Made by a program: the position numbers and the translations under genes
From: Mytilus edulis
Lineage: Eukaryota > Mollusca > Bivalvia > Mytilida > Mytilidae
Direction: 5' to 3'
DNA length: 64,000 nucleotides
NCBI RefSeq assembly: GCF_963676685.1
Contig: NC_092345.1
Location: 81,409,592-81,473,591 of the forward strand
Part shown: one piece after another, positions 60,596-64,000 of the stretch
Numbering within the stretch: the first letter of the stretch is position 1
Layout: every line of letters begins with the position of its first letter
The notes under the pieces: model-generated
The model's database searches: none
What the model was told of the DNA's origin: nothing
The model's input: only the letters and a program-made list of their open reading frames with translations

Positions 60596-61762
60596 ACCCG
60601 CGAAATCGCGGGCATTCAGAGCGTAGTTTATAGTATGTAAAGTGTTGTTGGAAGAATTATGTAAAATATTGAATGACTGGGGAATTTCAGCAAAAGTATC
60701 ATAAGTCAAAGGTTATTGGGGACAGGAAAATGTGGGTTTTTTTTATCCTTCCTCCTTTATTTCCAAAATTCCCAATTTTGGTTTTCTATCAATTTCAATA
60801 TGAACATAATACATTTAGTGGGGAATTTCAGCAAAAGTATCATAAGTCATAGGTTATTGGGGACAGGAAAATGTTTTTTTGTATCCCTCCTCCTTTATTT
60901 CCAAAATTCCCAATATTTGGTTTTCTATCAATTTCAATATGAACATAATACATTGAGTATGTTATGAACATTTAAGTAAGGAGCCTGTAATTCAGTGGTT
61001 GTTGTTTGTTTATGTGTTACATATTTGTATTTCGTTCATTTTTTGTACATCAGTAAGGCCGCTAGTTTTCTGGTTTGGATTGTGTTACCTTGTCAGTTCA
61101 GGGTCTTTTAAAGCTGATTATGTGGTATGGGCTTTGCTCATTGTTGAAGGTCGTACGGTGAACTATAGTTGTTAATTTCTGTATCATTTTGGTCTCTTGT
61201 GGAGAGTTGTCTCAACATGGCTATCATACCACATCTTCTTTTTTTGTAATCAATGAATTTTGTAAAAGATTTAATAACTGGAGAATTTCAGAAAAGGTAT
61301 CAAAAGTTCACATGAATAATTTTAGCGCTTATATAAATCTGTATATTATGAACATTCATTACTATATAAATATAGTGTATTTACTTTCAATTTTAAGTTT
61401 ACTAATCGATCCATGGTGGTCATTGATATAGTATACAGACCCTCTCTATTTAATAAACTATGTGACCGCCGTGGATAGTAAACTTGAAAATGATAGCAGA
61501 TAAAATTCTTAAAATACAGTATACAGAAAAACACAAACCGGAAGTCTAATCAGACTTAAAATTTCGTCCGATGACGGGACAATGTCCGGATGCCTTTTTT
61601 CTCGTTTTTCTCCCAAAATAACTCAATCTGAATAATCATATGAATGGATGACAAATGCGACTATGCACTGTACCTATAGGACACAGAGGCGTGTTGATTA
61701 ATTTATTGTGGAAAGAAGAGAAGCGACACCAAAAATGAGGTCTTCTCGTTTAATAGTATAGA
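60587..61762 (-). mobile_element. Non-autonomous Helitron inserted in the TLR remnant
   Basis: Same ends as the copy at 54.2 kb: minus-strand 5' TCTATACTATTAAACGAG, 3' hairpin cccgcgatttcgcggg followed by about 10 bases and CTAG. It lies exactly between A and T (60586/61763), the Helitron target. 1176 bp. The interior holds a ~100-bp direct duplication (60685-60790, 60818-60930) and a copy of another dispersed repeat (about 60985-61240). No Rep/helicase ORF. Confidence 0.72.
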
Positions 61763-61771
61763 TTTGATTTC

Positions 61772-62321
61772 AGAACCATCACATTTACCAACAGAAATTC
61801 TTCTAATACAAAATTGTGTGTCTAATGATAATAATGATGGCAGCTGTATAAGGACAGTTGTTTTTTTCGTCCAGTAGTGTTAATTGGCGATATTTCAAGT
61901 TTGTCATGGTTTCCGAATATTTTGTGGTTTCTGAAATAACTATTATTTTGCATGGTTTTCAAAACTATACAAGACAATTTTTTTTAAGTTTTGGGTGAGT
62001 ATTGGGAATTTTTTTTAACATATCTATTCGTCAATAACTTTTTTTTAAATTATATTTTTTGGTTTAAACCAACATTGAACTACTACACAATCAGTCTTTA
62101 ATGCACTACCAAGTCTTCGAATTCTTAATTTGACAAGAAAAACATTAACTTGGATAGCTTTAAATCTATCTTTTGTTGTATCACTAGATTTAAATCAAAA
62201 CAGACTCAGAAATTACTTGGTTAACAATAGTTATTTGAAAACACTTTCAAGTAAACTTGAAAACATATCTCTGTCACATTATCTAATATACAAGCTCAAT
62301 AAAGAAATATTCATAGACTAA
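61772..62321 (+). pseudogene. LRR pieces of the Toll-like receptor remnant beyond the Helitron
   Basis: Right after the Helitron, a tttgatttcag-like acceptor precedes SHLPTEILLIQNC. After a break, 62091-62321 reads SVFNALPSLRILNLTRKTL then SLDLNQNRLRNYL, two recognisable LRRs (LxxLxLxxN), before a stop. Together with 59.6-60.6 kb this is one disrupted ectodomain on the plus strand. No transmembrane segment follows in this orientation. Confidence 0.6.
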
Positions 62322-62371
62322 CCTTACCTCAGTTTTAACAATATCTTGTAATGATGTAGATTCTTTTCCGA

Positions 62372-62632
62372 CTAGTTAGCTGTGACCATGTTGTTAGTTA
62401 TATTATGAACTGGAATTAAATCCCTTTCATGAATACACAGCTTCAAGTTTCTGTCTTGTTCGAGATGTTTGATGCAGTGGTCATCCGAATAAGATATGAA
62501 TGCATCGTAATCATATTCACTTGAGTCTTCATCCTCATTTTCTATAGACGTATATTTCATTTTAACCGTATAGTACAGATAGCGAAGTTTCCATCGATGT
62601 ATATAGATAACTACTGCATGTTTGAGTTAAAC
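62372..62632 (-). pseudogene. Truncated TLR juxtamembrane and TIR domain fragment, opposite strand
   Basis: Minus-strand reading from about 62632: VVIYIHRWKLRYLYYTVKMK (cytoplasmic side of a TLR membrane segment), an acidic linker, then the TIR start YDAFISYSDD. A jump follows to NLKLCIHERDLIPVHNI, which is TIR box 2, and a stop at 62372. About 20 residues between box 1 and box 2 are missing, and everything after box 2 is gone, so it cannot fold as a TIR domain. It faces the LRR fragments, so either an inversion split one gene or two copies decayed side by side. Confidence 0.72.
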
Positions 62633-62649
62633 ATAGCTAAAAGGGAAAG

Positions 62650-63480
62650 TATTCATTCAATGAATGTAAAAAAACATTTTTTCTTGTCTTCTGTGAGAAA
62701 CTGTCAACAAAAGATTTACGACTAGTTTTATGTGAATATATTAAGAAAAAATATTTATTCAATACCCGAACAACGAAACTGGCAACGTTATTTTCTGGTG
62801 AAAAATCAGTAATGCTATATATACGTAATTCAAAAGAAAAATGGACTCATATCACATGAGAAGAAGAGGTAGATCAAAGAATATGTTCAATGGGGTCTCT
62901 ATATTTTACTTAAAATTTACTATAAGCACTGCTTCTATGGATTTATAAAAAAAAATGTTCAAAGATACCAGTGTTACATCAAAGTATGCCAAACATGCAT
63001 CTTTTCTTCAAAATACTCATTACTGGAAATCATTTTTAAATTTCAGCTTGAATGGTTAGAATTGTGTAAGAATGCTTGCTGATGAAATAGAAATAAACAT
63101 CTTCATATCAGATGTCTAAATCAATTAATAATAAAAACATAAAAATTAAGGAACGGAAGTGTGCTTGTTTTTGAGATGAGAGTAAAGAAATTAGCATGTT
63201 TGCTAGAAAAAATATGTTATTGAAAAACAAGAATGTTATACTGTGAAAATCCTTAAACAGATTTTAAAGAAATACTATTTCTTTGTATAACATCTCTTAG
63301 ATGTGTCTCACAATCTGCAATAACGATGTGCTCTTTTACAATATAAAGCTATGGAAGTGTATCAGATTTTCAACTATAACCTTGTATTAGACCAGTGAAA
63401 ACTAATTCATATTAACTTGTGATATTGGTCCAAGTTAAACAATTTTGAAGAATTAGAGAAATTGTGATGAGACTCTTAAA
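62650..63480. other. Right flank of the TIR fragment, nothing recognised
   Basis: AT-rich, no supported feature on either strand. Confidence 0.4.
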
Positions 63481-63489
63481 TAAATCTGA

Positions 63490-63960
63490 AAAGAACCTAG
63501 TGAAGTTGGTCAGCGACTCAAACGTCTAAAGGAAGTGGGTCAGAGGTTTGTACAGATAAAGAAAAACTTATTGTCTTGATTATCGATGTATCGTTTTATA
63601 TAAAGGAAACGTACAAGTCTTTAAGAGATTAGTACATCTAATGAGCAATTGAATTTGATCAGAGACTTTACCAATTGTTCAGGGCCAGTAATGCTGGTTA
63701 AAGACGTACACATCTGAAGGGCAAATGAAGTTGGTCGGAGACGAGTACATTTGATGGACGAGTGAAGTAGGTCAAGTACAGTACATCTGATGACCAGTGA
63801 AACTGATAAGTGACTAATTCTGGTACATCTGAAGGGCCATTGAAGTTGGTCAGTCTAGTATATATGATGGAATAACGAAGATGGTTAAATTAGGACTAGT
63901 GCATCTGAAGGACCAGTGAAGCTGACCAGAGATTAGTAATTATAAAGAACTAGTGCCTTT
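63490..63960 (+). repeat. Diverged ~50-bp tandem repeat at the window end
   Basis: The phrase gtacatctgaaggaccagtg / aagttggtcagagact recurs about nine times with substitutions and small indels (for example near 63706, 63783, 63831, 63900). It continues towards the window edge. Non-coding. Confidence 0.65.
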
Positions 63961-64000
63961 GGTCAGGAATATAAAAATCTTTGGATTTTATAGGAATAAG

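Overview
The window is eukaryotic DNA. Coding sequence is split by many GT-AG introns, the sequence is AT-rich, and most of it is interspersed repeats. The repeats and the Toll-like receptor remnants fit a bivalve mollusc, most likely a mussel (Mytilus-like). That species guess is inference; I ran no database search.

Two complete conserved genes can be built exon by exon with every splice phase agreeing. On the minus strand, nine exons from 21727 down to 4378 encode a 351-residue cytosolic NAD-dependent glycerol-3-phosphate dehydrogenase (GPD1). On the plus strand, sixteen exons from 37198 to 52391 encode a 666-residue OS-9, the ER lectin of glycoprotein quality control. The two are transcribed divergently, 15.5 kb apart.

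The space between them holds lineage-specific material: decayed LINE reverse transcriptase pieces (22.3-23.3 kb), a probable secreted protein exon with a 15-residue tandem repeat (25.3-25.8 kb, minus), a satellite of about 44 units of 65 bp (26.8-31.2 kb) broken by three nested or tandem copies of a TA-targeting ~480-bp element, and a small two-exon gene for a secreted orphan protein (33.3-34.0 kb, minus). A cluster of hairpins and 21-bp repeats lies at 34.4-36.5 kb.

Right of OS9 come an AT-rich stretch, two non-autonomous Helitrons (54.2 and 60.6 kb), a LINE endonuclease remnant (57.4 kb), a tRNA-derived SINE (58.5 kb), and a wrecked Toll-like receptor gene (59.6-62.6 kb). The LRR parts of that gene are on the plus strand, are frameshifted, and are split by a Helitron; a truncated TIR part lies on the minus strand. 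The window ends in diverged tandem repeats.

The left 21 kb is the GPD1 locus and its 3' flank. Its introns contain several repeat families that recur in both orientations. GPD1 and OS9 are unrelated housekeeping genes, and nothing suggests a shared pathway.
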